Shown here: positions 1 to 8,417 of the stretch, in pieces | Layout: each line of letters opens with the position of its first letter | Position numbering within the stretch: position 1 is the first letter of the stretch | Assembly: GCA_026786345.1 (NCBI GenBank) | Contig: JAJAYD010000124.1 | Span: forward strand, 1-38,757 | DNA length: 38,757 bases | Source of the DNA: Chitinophagaceae bacterium | GTDB lineage: Bacteria; Bacteroidota; Bacteroidia; Chitinophagales; Chitinophagaceae | Reading direction: 5' to 3' | The notes under the pieces: generated by a model | What the model saw: only the letters and a program-made list of their open reading frames with translations | The model's database searches: none | Told to the model about the DNA's origin: nothing | Program-made: the position numbers and the translations under genes

Positions 1-415
1 CCTATACGCTTTGTATAGCTGCTAAGCGTTTAAAATTTAGTTTATTTTTCAATATTATTTTTTTGACTTAAGTAAATCAACAAAACGCAGGCTTAATGCG
101 GGGACGTATTAAATCGCTACCATTTTTTTATGCATCTTGTCTCTCGCTGCGGATAAATGCTCAATTAAAGCGGCAAAACGGATTGGTGGCTGATTGTTCC
201 TTTGATAGAAACTAAACTGATGCTACTGTTTTCTTTAACACCGGCTTTTGCCTGCAGAAATCTGCGAAACGATAAAGAAGATGCTACACGTCCAATTTAA
301 GATTTCGCCACAAATTTTAAAGGGGGGGGCCACTTTCTAAAATGCTTATGTTCTTTACTTTTAAGTCAGGTGTTTGAGTACAGTCCAATAATGGCTTACT
401 TTTAAAACCGGTTGC
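1..415. other. Intergenic region, nothing recognised
   Basis: There is no convincing reading frame on either strand. A run of eight G lies near 322-329. The first 50 bases contain a short stretch (AAGCGTTTAAAATTTAGTTT) that partly resembles the left end of the MITE-like family found further along, but the similarity stops there. The region lies downstream of the flippase gene, and its left limit is the window edge. Confidence 0.4.
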
Positions 416-1927
416 TTAATCTATCTTCTTATTTTTTAAAATCTTGCTCAACACATTGGCCAATAAAAAATCAGCATCGGGACTGATGCGCAATTTAATA
501 ACCGCCACCGCAAACAATAGCACAAACATAGCACTGCGCAAAAAGATGGCTATCCAACCATGCATGTTATTTAACAATAAATAACACCCTGCATAAATAC
601 TTACCGTAGCCAATACTGCATAAACTGTTTTGGCTGTAAAGGGCTGCATGGAGAACCTGCGATAGATAAAAAATAACCTGACCGCATTATAGATGGCGAA
701 GGCAATTAAGTTGGATAAAGCCGAACCATTGATGCCCATTTGCTTTACCAAAAAATAATTCAGCGGTATTGATATAGAAAGGAGCAATACGCCGGTCAAC
801 ACTTCAAAACGCCAAAGATTAGAAGTGCCAATGATCTGGCTGTTAACACCTGTGCCGGCATCAATAATTTTACTAATGCCCAGTATCAGTATCACCATTT
901 TGCCGGCCTCAAAATCTTTATTAATGTTCAGCACCGTAAACAGGTCGTTTACATTCAGCCAGATAATAAAAAAGATGAGCAGCGATAACAAGAGCAGGTT
1001 TATACTGGTACGGTTATAAATGCGTTTGATCTCGTCATAGTTTTTTGTCTTCCACGAGTTGGACAGTACAGGCACCGTTGCCGAAATAATACTGCGTTGG
1101 GGAACGCTTATCGTAGTAGCTATAAAGGTTGCCAACGTATAAATGCCCACATCAGTTAAACCCCCATCACTTATACTGGCTATGATGATGCTGTCAATAT
1201 ACTGTGCCAATGTGTTTACTATAAGTCCTCCGTAAATCAGCAGCATAAGCGAGCCAATTTTCTTTGAAAATTTTTTGGTAACCCTGCTTATTTTAAAAGT
1301 GAAGTGGACGCTATTTTTCCGAACCAGATAAACAATAAGTACCAGGGCAATTACCAGGTAACAAAACGAAAACCATTTAATAAATTCGTCGAAATTGATC
1401 CAGCCCACGATAAAGCAGATAATGAGGATTAGCTGGATCAATCGTAAACCGGTCTCCCTTAAAAAGTTGGTGAAAATACTGCGTTGCGCAAACCAGGCAA
1501 AGGCTTCAAATATGGTGAATAACAGCAAGCCTAAAGTAAAAGGCAATGTCCAGTAATAATATTTAATGAATAACAGGGAGCGTTCAGAAAACTTGCGAAT
1601 GAAGAGCGGTTTGAGAAAGATACTTCCGGCAACTACCAGTAAAAAACCAAGCAATATAATCAGCAGGCTAAAGCCAAGCTGGTCGTTCTCTTTTTTGCTT
1701 AAATTATTTTTATAGAAGGGGTGAAATTTATAAATATAGCTGACAACGCCCAGTGTTCCGAATGAGAAAAAAGTAGCGCTCACATCGTTTAGCAGGCGGG
1801 TAAGACCATATTGCTCCAGAGTAAACGTGCCATGTTTTACATACAGGTACGTATTAAGCAAGCCTATGGCAAAACCAAGATAAATGATGATGGAAGATAA
1901 AATAGTCTGTCTTCTAATGTGTCCCAT
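416..1927 (-). CDS. Polysaccharide flippase (Wzx/MVF-type oligosaccharide transporter)
   Basis: The 503-residue product is an integral membrane protein made almost entirely of hydrophobic segments separated by short basic loops, about 12-14 transmembrane helices. It fits the polysaccharide biosynthesis/flippase branch of the MOP superfamily, which moves lipid-linked oligosaccharides across the inner membrane for O-antigen, capsule or exopolysaccharide assembly. Length is normal for the family. The start at 1927 is the first Met after an upstream non-coding stretch and gives a basic N-terminus (MGHIRRQ) before the first helix. No glycosyltransferases are adjacent, so the exported glycan cannot be inferred. 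It is divergent from the fucosidase gene. Family membership is firm; substrate is unknown. Confidence 0.85.
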   Translation of the reverse strand: MGHIRRQTILSSIIIYLGFAIGLLNTYLYVKHGTFTLEQYGLTRLLNDVSATFFSFGTLGVVSYIYKFHPFYKNNLSKKENDQLGFSLLIILLGFLLVVAGSIFLKPLFIRKFSERSLLFIKYYYWTLPFTLGLLLFTIFEAFAWFAQRSIFTNFLRETGLRLIQLILIICFIVGWINFDEFIKWFSFCYLVIALVLIVYLVRKNSVHFTFKISRVTKKFSKKIGSLMLLIYGGLIVNTLAQYIDSIIIASISDGGLTDVGIYTLATFIATTISVPQRSIISATVPVLSNSWKTKNYDEIKRIYNRTSINLLLLSLLIFFIIWLNVNDLFTVLNINKDFEAGKMVILILGISKIIDAGTGVNSQIIGTSNLWRFEVLTGVLLLSISIPLNYFLVKQMGINGSALSNLIAFAIYNAVRLFFIYRRFSMQPFTAKTVYAVLATVSIYAGCYLLLNNMHGWIAIFLRSAMFVLLFAVAVIKLRISPDADFLLANVLSKILKNKKID

Positions 1928-2252
1928 GCGGCCTGCAATATCTGAATTTATATACGATGTAGTATTTTTTTTGAAACCGGACTAACCATCCATCTGTTGT
2001 TTTATAACAAACGAAAGAATGTTATTTTAATTCTTTACAAACCTGTTAACTAAAAAAATTATTACTCGGGCATTTGTTATTAATAATGCTTCAGTGGCGT
2101 CGCAGTCCGTTCAGGTTTATAACTATGGTCATCGTTTACCGGCGGCATGGTTATCATCTAATCCTTATTCAAGCAAGCTTCTACCCAAATTATTATTTTA
2201 TGCGCAAGTATTAACTTATACGACAATACCAAATCTTGGTTTTATTTAAAGT
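1928..2252. other. Intergenic region between divergent genes
   Basis: This AT-rich spacer between the divergent flippase and fucosidase genes holds no supported gene or RNA. It must contain the flippase promoter, but I cannot place it. The right edge abuts a long hairpin element. Confidence 0.4.
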
Positions 2253-2464
2253 GCTTCTTCAGCAAACTTAGAGGAGTGGAGTTTTTGGGCTGTTAAACCT
2301 TAGTAGAAAGGCATTCTTTTTTTTAACCCTCTTACCTTATTATGATTTGATTAAACACAATAAGGTAATAAGGTTAGAGCTCTACTTTATCATTTTCCTA
2401 CTAAGGTTATAAAGCAATTTTTAAAATCTTTACAATCATAATCTACTAAGTTTATCGAAGAGCC
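2253..2464. repeat. Long hairpin (MITE-like) element, family H, copy A
   Basis: This is an imperfect palindrome of about 212 bp. The ends are inverted repeats: GCTTCTTCAGCAAACTTAG on the left against the complement of the right end, GGCTCTTCGATAAACTTAG. An inner pair (GGCTGTTAAACCTTAGTAG against GCTTTATAACCTTAGTAGG) and a central pair (TACCTTATT/AATAAGGTA) continue the stem almost to the middle. A second, diverged copy with the same ends lies at 11609-11827. It has no coding capacity. It ends 36 bp before the fucosidase start, so it may contribute promoter or leader sequence to that gene. Confidence 0.8.
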
Positions 2465-2500
2465 TATAAAGTTTTACTTTAGTCAGCACATTGTATCTAT

Positions 2501-3853
2501 ATGAAAAATATTTTCCTCCCGTTTATGCTGGTCATAGCTTGCTTACAGGCAAATGCACAGTCTTTGCCAAAGCCAACACCCAGGCAGCTAGCCTGGCAAC
2601 AATTGGAAACTACCGCATTCCTGCACTTTACCGTTAATACGTTTACTGATAAAGAATGGGGAGACGGAACAGAAAGCCCTGCTATATTTAATCCAACTAA
2701 AATGGATGCACGCCAATGGGTGAAAGCATTAAAGGATGGTGGATTTAAAATGGCCATCATTACTGCAAAACACCATGATGGATTTTGTTTGTGGCCTTCA
2801 AAATTTACAGAGCATTCGGTTAAGAACAGCCCATGGAAAAATGGCCAGGGCGACGTAGTAAAAGAAGTGGCTGATGCCTGTAAAGAATTTGGATTAAAGT
2901 TTGGTTTTTATTTATCGCCATGGGACCGGCACGAGCCTTCGTATGGTACGGATGCATACAACGATCATTACAAAAACCAGTTAAAAGAATTGCTTACCGG
3001 TTATGGTGAAGTATCGGAGGTTTGGTTTGATGGGGCCAAAGGAGAGAATGCCAAGGCAATGGAATATGATTTTAAAGGTTACTGGCAGTTGGTAAGAGAC
3101 CTTCAACCCAAAGCCATTATGTTTAGTGATGCCGGCCCGGATGTACGCTGGGTGGGCAACGAAGCCGGTAATGCAGGCGAAACCTGTTGGTCAACCATTG
3201 ATACAACCGGTCTTGCTCCCGGCAAAGCCGATCCCAAATACTTAAACACCGGAGATGAAGATGGTACCAACTGGATACCCGCTGAAACAGATGTAAGCAT
3301 CAGGCCGGGATGGTTTTGGCATGCAAACGAAAATGATAAAGTTCGTACCCCTCAAAACCTGGTCAATCTCTATTACCAGTCGGCAGGTAGAAACAGTTTG
3401 TTGTTGCTGAACATACCTCCGAATAACGAAGGGCTTTTTGAAGAAAGCGACATAAAAGCAATTAAAGACTTCAGGTCAATCTTAAACGAAACGTTTGTAA
3501 ACAACCTGGCTTCAATGCACACCGACAAACGATTAACAGATAAAAAACTGAGCACCTTTTTGCCTGTTAAAACCAATGTTCCTTTGGTAATTTCATTTAA
3601 TAAGAAAGTAAGCTTCGACAGGGTAATGCTGCAGGAGAATATAGCCAACGGACAAAAAATTAAGAGTGGACTTGTAGCCTATTGGACTGGAAGTACATGG
3701 GAACAACTGAGCACTTTTTCGACGGTGGGGTACAAGCGACTCATACGCAGTAAACCAGTTGAAACCTCAAAAGTGCGGATCACCATAACAGGGTCGAAGG
3801 GGCCGGTTCAATTGGCTGAGATAGGGTTTTTTAAAGCATCGGGGAGGGAGTAG
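2501..3853 (+). CDS. Secreted alpha-L-fucosidase, GH29
   Basis: The 450-residue protein begins with a signal peptide (about residues 1-20, ending ANAQ), so it acts in the periplasm or outside. The GH29 (beta/alpha)8 domain follows: an HFTVNTF segment near 42-48, HHDGF at 91-95 and EVWFDGAKG at 173-181. Asp177 is the expected catalytic nucleophile by family. A C-terminal beta-rich segment (about 345-450) looks like the sandwich domain common in GH29. The sequence resembles the GH29-B type, usually specific for alpha-1,3/1,4-linked fucose on branched glycans, but that subfamily call is inference. No SusC/SusD genes are adjacent, so it is not in an obvious polysaccharide utilisation locus. A hairpin element lies just upstream. 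Confidence 0.93.
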   Translation: MKNIFLPFMLVIACLQANAQSLPKPTPRQLAWQQLETTAFLHFTVNTFTDKEWGDGTESPAIFNPTKMDARQWVKALKDGGFKMAIITAKHHDGFCLWPSKFTEHSVKNSPWKNGQGDVVKEVADACKEFGLKFGFYLSPWDRHEPSYGTDAYNDHYKNQLKELLTGYGEVSEVWFDGAKGENAKAMEYDFKGYWQLVRDLQPKAIMFSDAGPDVRWVGNEAGNAGETCWSTIDTTGLAPGKADPKYLNTGDEDGTNWIPAETDVSIRPGWFWHANENDKVRTPQNLVNLYYQSAGRNSLLLLNIPPNNEGLFEESDIKAIKDFRSILNETFVNNLASMHTDKRLTDKKLSTFLPVKTNVPLVISFNKKVSFDRVMLQENIANGQKIKSGLVAYWTGSTWEQLSTFSTVGYKRLIRSKPVETSKVRITITGSKGPVQLAEIGFFKASGRE

Positions 3854-4005
3854 TTTTTCTTCATTATGGGGTTTGGCGAATTAGTTTTTCAAACATTGGA
3901 AAATTGCAACGCTGCTTTGCTATGCTTGACTCAGCGCATGAATAATTGAGTTAGCGGTAAACTTTTTGGGCACATCTTTCTCGTACAATTAAATTAAATT
4001 TACTC

Positions 4006-4245
4006 ATGGAGATCATTGAAATCATAAACGTTGACGAGGAAATTTTAGGTGGACAACCTGTATTTAGAGGAACACGTGTTCCAGTGGAAAGTTTGTTTGA
4101 CCATTTGGAAGCTGGAGTATCGCTTGATGAATTTTTAGACGACTTCCCTACAGTATCCAAAGAACAGGCGGTTGCCTTGCTGGACGTAGCCAACAAACTT
4201 TTAACTTCTAAAAACGTAGCCCAGTTATATGCGACTGTTACTTGA
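4006..4245 (+). CDS. DUF433 family antitoxin
   Basis: The 79-residue protein matches the DUF433 family through the GGQPVFRGTRVPV motif (residues 15-27) and the SLDEFLDDFPTVS helix-turn-helix-like segment that follows. DUF433 proteins are predicted DNA-binding antitoxins commonly paired with PIN-like DUF5615 proteins, as here. Its last 17 bases overlap the start of the next gene, so the two are translationally coupled. It would neutralise the toxin and probably repress the shared promoter. The role comes from family knowledge and gene order; toxicity is not shown by sequence. Confidence 0.87.
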   Translation: MEIIEIINVDEEILGGQPVFRGTRVPVESLFDHLEAGVSLDEFLDDFPTVSKEQAVALLDVANKLLTSKNVAQLYATVT

Positions 4246-4558
4246 TGAGAATTTGCCTAAACGACTAAAGCTGGACTTTCCTGAGCATGAAATATTTACA
4301 GTTAGGGACAGACAATGGAATGGTATCAAAAATGGGGATTTGCTAAAACTTTTGATTGACAATTTTTTCGATGCTCTTTTAACGTTTGACAAAAACTTGC
4401 AACATCAACAAAACTTTTCTAATTACACAATAACCGTTTTTGTTTTAACAGCCCACATCAATCAGTATAAAGAATTAACCAGGTTGACGCCAAAAGTAAA
4501 AGCGTATTTAAATAGCGGACAAATGCCTGTAGGGCCTGTTACCATAGCGAGTGGATAA
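4229..4558 (+). CDS. DUF5615 PIN-like toxin
   Basis: The 109-residue protein has the DUF5615 (Mut7-C/PIN-like) signature: the N-terminal acidic LLLDENLP motif (residues 3-10), then DRQWNGIKNGD (27-37) and LLTFDKNLQHQQNF (52-65). The conserved acidic residues are in the places expected for a metal-dependent RNase fold. It overlaps the DUF433 gene by 17 bp, the usual antitoxin-first arrangement. Length is normal and the frame is intact, so the module may be functional. RNase activity is inferred from the family. Confidence 0.87.
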   Translation: MRLLLDENLPKRLKLDFPEHEIFTVRDRQWNGIKNGDLLKLLIDNFFDALLTFDKNLQHQQNFSNYTITVFVLTAHINQYKELTRLTPKVKAYLNSGQMPVGPVTIASG

Positions 4559-4662
4559 GGTGCTCCTCTTTTACATCAAACAATAATTATTTTGTTTTTA
4601 AAATTAGCACGCCGCCGATGCGCTAAAGTTCTGAGATTCGAAAAAATGATACTGGTATTATA

Positions 4663-4911
4663 ATTACCTATTCCTGCCCTCCGGTTAGGCTATCGTATGT
4701 ACAAATCTAACTAATGTCAAAAAAAGGTAACCACAGCGTACACAAAGAAAGAAGTACAGAGAAAAGCCAGCGTTAAATCTTTGTGTCCTCTGTGAAAGAC
4801 TCTTGTTTTTCTCTGTGGTAAATATCTCTTTTCCAAAATTCAAGGCAGAGATGAAAATAAAAAAGATTTGTCCACACGATAGCCGGTTAGGAGGGTAGGA
4901 ATAGGTGTAAT
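4663..4911. repeat. MITE-like element with ~45-bp terminal inverted repeats, family E
   Basis: The left end (ATTACCTATTCCTGCCCTCC, then CTATCG and ACAAATCT) matches the complement of the right end over about 45 bp. Inside lies a second palindrome built from ACCACAG...ACAGAG and CTCTGTGGT, a type of sequence scattered widely in bacterial intergenic regions. It has no coding capacity. One 9-bp block (CCGGTTAGG) is in the same orientation at both ends although its flanks are inverted. The rest of this 386-bp gene-free stretch (4559-4944) holds nothing else I recognise. Confidence 0.75.
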
Positions 4912-4944
4912 CTCCTGTTTTGCAGAAGAAGCTTTGGTCCCCTC

Positions 4945-6363
4945 TTACACCTTCTTATGCTTCCATTTACCCTTTCTAAACAAAATGCAGGCGGCTATTG
5001 ATATAGCAGTTTCAGAAACGGGTATTGCTATAAAAACTCCCTTTGGTCCTAATGAAAAGGTACGGGCCAACAAATAGGCAAGCGGTATTTGTATCAGCCA
5101 AAATCCTACAAAATTTATAAGTGTAGGCGTTCGGGTATCTCCGGCGCCGTTAAAGGCATTGGCCATTACCATACCAATACCGTAAAAAATAAAGCCGGTC
5201 CCAATAATCCTTACCGCTGTTACGGCATAGTTCATAACAATTTCTTCCTTAGTAAAAAGCGAAATAATGTAGGGAGCAAATACAATAAAAATAAATGACA
5301 CCACAGCCATAAATATGGTATTGTACTTTGCTGTTTGCAATACCGAAAGCTCTGCCCTGCCCGGTTGACCTGCCCCTAGATTTTGGCCAACCAGCGTTGC
5401 GGCCGCATTGCTCATGCCCCACGCAGGCAGTAGAAAAAACATGATAACCCTGATAGCTATCTGGTAACCTGCACTGGCTTCGCTATGGCCTGTTTGCACT
5501 ACTAAACTGGCAAGCACTATCCAACTGCCGCTGCCTATTAAAAACTGTAAAGTTCCCGGCCACGCAATACTGATTAACGACCTGATAATTTTTAAATCCA
5601 GCGATAGCGCTTTTAAGGTAAACCGTACCATGCGGTTGCCATTAAACAAATGATACAATTGGTACGCCACCCCAATACCACGACCAATGGTGGTAGCCAT
5701 AGCAGCACCCATAATTTCAAATGCTGGTATTGGTCCCCAGCCCTTTATTAAAATGGGGCATAAAATAATATTGCAAATGTTAGCAAGCCATAAACTTTTC
5801 ATGGCCATCATGGCATCGCCGGCACCCCTGAAAATACCATTGATCAGAAACAACAACATGATGACAAGACTACCTGCCATGATGATCCGGGTGTAGATAA
5901 CGCCGCTTTGTATGGCTGCTTCTTCAGCACCCATCAACCTCAAAATATCATCGGCATAAATAAAACCGGGTATGCTAATTAATAAGGTAATAATCAGCGA
6001 AACAAAGATGGCTTGCATGCCTGCTTTTGTTGCTGCCGCAGGGTCTTTCTCCCCAACCCGGCGGGCCACCATTGCTGTGGCTGCCATACTAATACCTATT
6101 GCAAGAGAATAAACTATTGTTACAACCGATTCGGTTAACCCCACTACCGAGGTGGCATCTTTTCCAAGATGGCTTACGAAATAAATATCTACCACTGCAA
6201 ATACACTTTCCATGCACATTTCCAGCATCATAGGTATGGCAAGTAAAATAACGGCTGTACGAATGCTGCCTGTGGTATAGTCCTGCTCCTGGCCGTTAAG
6301 TGATTGTTTGATTAAAGAAAATATATTGGTTAAACGAAGGGAAGCCGTTTTAGTAACTGACAT
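4945..6363 (-). CDS. MATE family multidrug/organic cation exporter
   Basis: The protein is about 472 residues with 12 hydrophobic segments in two homologous halves. It is a MATE transporter: an N-terminal half with IPMMLEMCMESVFAVVDIYF and a characteristic AATLVGQNLGAGQPGRAE loop in the second half. MATE proteins use Na+ or H+ gradients to export drugs and metabolites across the inner membrane. The frame could extend to 6408, but that start lies inside a hairpin terminator of the upstream gene, so the second Met (MSVTKTASL) at 6363 is preferred. Substrate is unknown. Confidence 0.9.
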   Translation of the reverse strand: MSVTKTASLRLTNIFSLIKQSLNGQEQDYTTGSIRTAVILLAIPMMLEMCMESVFAVVDIYFVSHLGKDATSVVGLTESVVTIVYSLAIGISMAATAMVARRVGEKDPAAATKAGMQAIFVSLIITLLISIPGFIYADDILRLMGAEEAAIQSGVIYTRIIMAGSLVIMLLFLINGIFRGAGDAMMAMKSLWLANICNIILCPILIKGWGPIPAFEIMGAAMATTIGRGIGVAYQLYHLFNGNRMVRFTLKALSLDLKIIRSLISIAWPGTLQFLIGSGSWIVLASLVVQTGHSEASAGYQIAIRVIMFFLLPAWGMSNAAATLVGQNLGAGQPGRAELSVLQTAKYNTIFMAVVSFIFIVFAPYIISLFTKEEIVMNYAVTAVRIIGTGFIFYGIGMVMANAFNGAGDTRTPTLINFVGFWLIQIPLAYLLARTFSLGPKGVFIAIPVSETAISIAACILFRKGKWKHKKV

Positions 6364-6384
6364 GTGAAATACTAATTTGAAGAT

Positions 6385-6420
6385 TGAATAAAAATAAAAC
6401 AAAGGCACAGTATTGTGCCT
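6385..6420 (-). terminator. Intrinsic terminator of the 134-residue protein gene
   Basis: On the minus strand a perfect 7-bp stem (AGGCACA/TGTGCCT, 4-nt loop) is followed by a T-rich run (TTTGTTTTATTTTTATT). It lies downstream of the gene at 6528-6932 and upstream of the exporter, and separates the two transcription units. Confidence 0.65.
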
Positions 6421-6527
6421 GCAACCATGGAGATAAAATGTTTCTTAGAAAAACCTGAGGAACGTAATTAGGATTTCATAATTCGTACTATTAAATGCAA
6501 GTTTATAGGTTCTTGCGTTCAAGATCT

Positions 6528-6932
6528 TTAGCGTTCAATTCGTAAAGATAGGGAAGGATAATAAGTTTTCAAGAACGCCGTTTCCAGTGGCGTCTTTTGT
6601 AAGTTAACTGCAAACCGGGCTTTTATTTTGTTCTGCCTGGCCATTATAAAAAACGGAACACTTGCAATTACACTTACACATCCTGCATTAAAAAGTGGCT
6701 CTAGCTTCCACGTTCCGTTAAAGCCATTACCTGCGTATGTAAGATAACTTACGGCTGCCATAGTTACACCGGAGCCAAGCAAAACCCATCCAATAGTATT
6801 ACGGGTTGCTCGTCGCTTCATATAGAAATCTTTAGTCAAATGCCTCGTAGTTGTATCAGCTAGTTGGGCAGATACAAGTTCACAAAAGATGATATTTACT
6901 GATAAAAGCAAGAGTAATTTCCTGATATTCAT
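6528..6932 (-). CDS. Small secreted or membrane protein, unknown function
   Basis: The 134-residue protein has a signal peptide (MNIRKLLLLLSVNIIFCELVSA, cleaved around 22-23). It then has a short basic segment (MKRRATRNTIG), a Gly-rich hydrophobic stretch (WVLLGSGVTMAAVSYL) and a second hydrophobic segment (CVSVIASVPFFIMA). This is the layout of a family of small Bacteroidota membrane proteins with two helices after a signal peptide. No catalytic motif is visible. It is a single-gene unit closed by the terminator at 6385-6420. Function is unknown. Confidence 0.7.
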   Translation of the reverse strand: MNIRKLLLLLSVNIIFCELVSAQLADTTTRHLTKDFYMKRRATRNTIGWVLLGSGVTMAAVSYLTYAGNGFNGTWKLEPLFNAGCVSVIASVPFFIMARQNKIKARFAVNLQKTPLETAFLKTYYPSLSLRIER

Positions 6933-7032
6933 AAAGGTGGTTTTAACTCAGATTTCAAATTCATAAAAAACATATTTACAATGTCGGTTTGGGTAATGCC
7001 GCTTCAATTTGCGTTTAACTATAAGGTATAAA

Positions 7033-7226
7033 AATATTCCTGATAAGTTAGTGAAAGCTGGCGCAGATTAAATAAGCACAATAAAAATGGCGTTGCTGAA
7101 TTAAACTTCGCTGCATCTTCTGGCTACATTACTATTGTACAAATGTTATTAGATAATGGTGCCGATGTTTATCTTGCCGGCAGCCACGGTAAACTCTTAA
7201 AGCCGGGCCTGAATAGGTATGATTAG
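7033..7226 (+). pseudogene. Ankyrin-repeat protein remnant, frameshifted
   Basis: Translation from 7033 gives NIPDKLVKAGAD, the end of an ankyrin repeat. After a one-base deletion near 7069 the next frame gives NKNGVAELNFAASSGY, then ITIVQMLLDNGADVYL, an almost canonical ankyrin repeat (helix-turn-helix, LLDNGAD). It ends at TAG 7224-7226. There is no plausible start codon and only one and a half repeats remain, so this is a fragment of a once longer gene. Its last bases overlap the start of the bestrophin gene. The ankyrin call rests on the consensus match and is firm; the former length is unknown. Confidence 0.72.
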
Positions 7227-8099
7227 TTACAACCCCAAAAACTGTAGTCGCTTTTTTTTTAATTTTCACAGGTCAGATACCTTTCGAAAATTGTTGCCCT
7301 TAATGTTTATTGTTGGTGGCTACTGTACGGTATCGCCTACCTGGAGATATCTTATTTAAAACTGTCGGATACGAGCCATATTAAAAACCTTTCGCTGCTG
7401 CATAGCCTGCTGGGTTTTGCTATTTCAATGTTGTTGGTTTTTAGAACGAATACAGCATACGATCGCTGGTGGGAGGGGCGTAAGCAATGGGGAGCATTGG
7501 TAAACAATAGCCGTAACCTGGCAATTAAGCTTAGCAGCATATTGCCTCACGATGATGATAAGGAACGCAGTTTTTTTAAAGAGATCATACCCCGTTTTGC
7601 AGCAGAGTTACGGGCACATTTACAGTCGGAGGATACCCGCTTTTCACTCGATGAAAAACCACATCCTAAAATACCGGACTTCGACAGGAGAAAGCATGTT
7701 CCTAACCAGGTTGCTTCCCTTATCATTAGCAGGACAATGCAACTAAACAGGCAAAATAAAATAACGGGTGACCAACTCATTTTACTCAATCCGGAACTGA
7801 CCTCTTTGCTTGATATATGCGGCTCTTGCGAACGCATTAAAAACACACCGATCCCTTATTCGTACAGTGCATTTATAAAGAAGTTCATTTTCTTCTACAT
7901 TCTTACACTTCCCCTTGGCTTTGTTTTTAATTTGGGCTACCTGGTTATCCCGGTGGTAATATTTGTTTTTTATGTATTGGCAAGCCTTGAGTTGATAGCA
8001 GAAGAAATTGAAGAACCTTTTGGAAACGAGGCCAACGACCTGCCCATGTTGCGCATTGCAGAGAACATTAAAAAAAATGTGGTGGAGATATTGACCTGA
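7219..8099 (+). pseudogene. Bestrophin-family channel (UPF0187), N-terminal frameshift
   Basis: The long intact part begins in frame near 7332 and carries the bestrophin hallmark RTNTAYDRWWEGRKQWG, then SRNLAIKLS and, near the C-terminus, the FGNEANDLPM motif. Bacterial bestrophins are pentameric inner-membrane ion channels of about 290 residues. The missing N-terminus lies just upstream in another frame: ATG 7219 gives MISYNPKN, then FNFHRSDTFRKLLPLMFI, as in intact members. The frames join if one base was lost near 7330-7331 (YCTV|IAYLEI). Corrected length is 293 residues, the family norm. Either a real inactivating frameshift or a sequencing error explains it. A start at ATG 7428 would lack the first transmembrane region and is unlikely to be functional. 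Confidence 0.8.
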
Positions 8100-8121
8100 A
8101 AATTATTGAAGACAAAAGAAA

Positions 8122-8411
8122 GATTGCCACGAATGCACGAATAAGAAGTGCAATGTTTAAAAGAAAAGATTGCCACGAATGCACGAATAAGAAGTGCAAT
8201 GTTTAAAAGAAAAGATTGCCACGAATGCACGAACGAGATAGACACCTTAAAAAGATTGCCACGAATAAACGAATAGAAAGAGTAATCTGCCCACATTCGT
8301 GCATTCGTGGCACCATAATCAAAGCCACATTCGTGCATTCGTGGCATTAAAACTTCATTCGTGCATTCGTGGCAAATTAATTTTCAAAGCCGTATTCGTG
8401 CATTCGTGGCA
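8122..8411. repeat. Inverted array of eight 18-20-bp repeats
   Basis: Four copies of GATTGCCACGAATGCACGAA run forward (starts 8122, 8168, 8214 and a variant at 8254). The first three have an exact 46-bp period. Four copies of the complementary core ATTCGTGCATTCGTGGCA follow (8295, 8329, 8357, 8394). The two halves face each other about an axis near 8282, so RNA from either strand can fold into large hairpins. The array fills the space between the convergent bestrophin and molybdopterin-subunit genes, and probably serves as, or replaces, a bidirectional terminator. There are no cas genes and the spacers are not CRISPR-like. Confidence 0.85.
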
Positions 8412-8417
8412 ATAACA

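Noticed and set aside
23..60. Possible fifth R-family left end near the window start
   Set aside because: Only about 20 bases resemble the terminal repeat; none of the internal blocks or a right end follow.
8122..8411. CRISPR array
   Set aside because: The repeats are present in both orientations, spacing is irregular on one side, spacers are themselves repeated and no cas genes occur.
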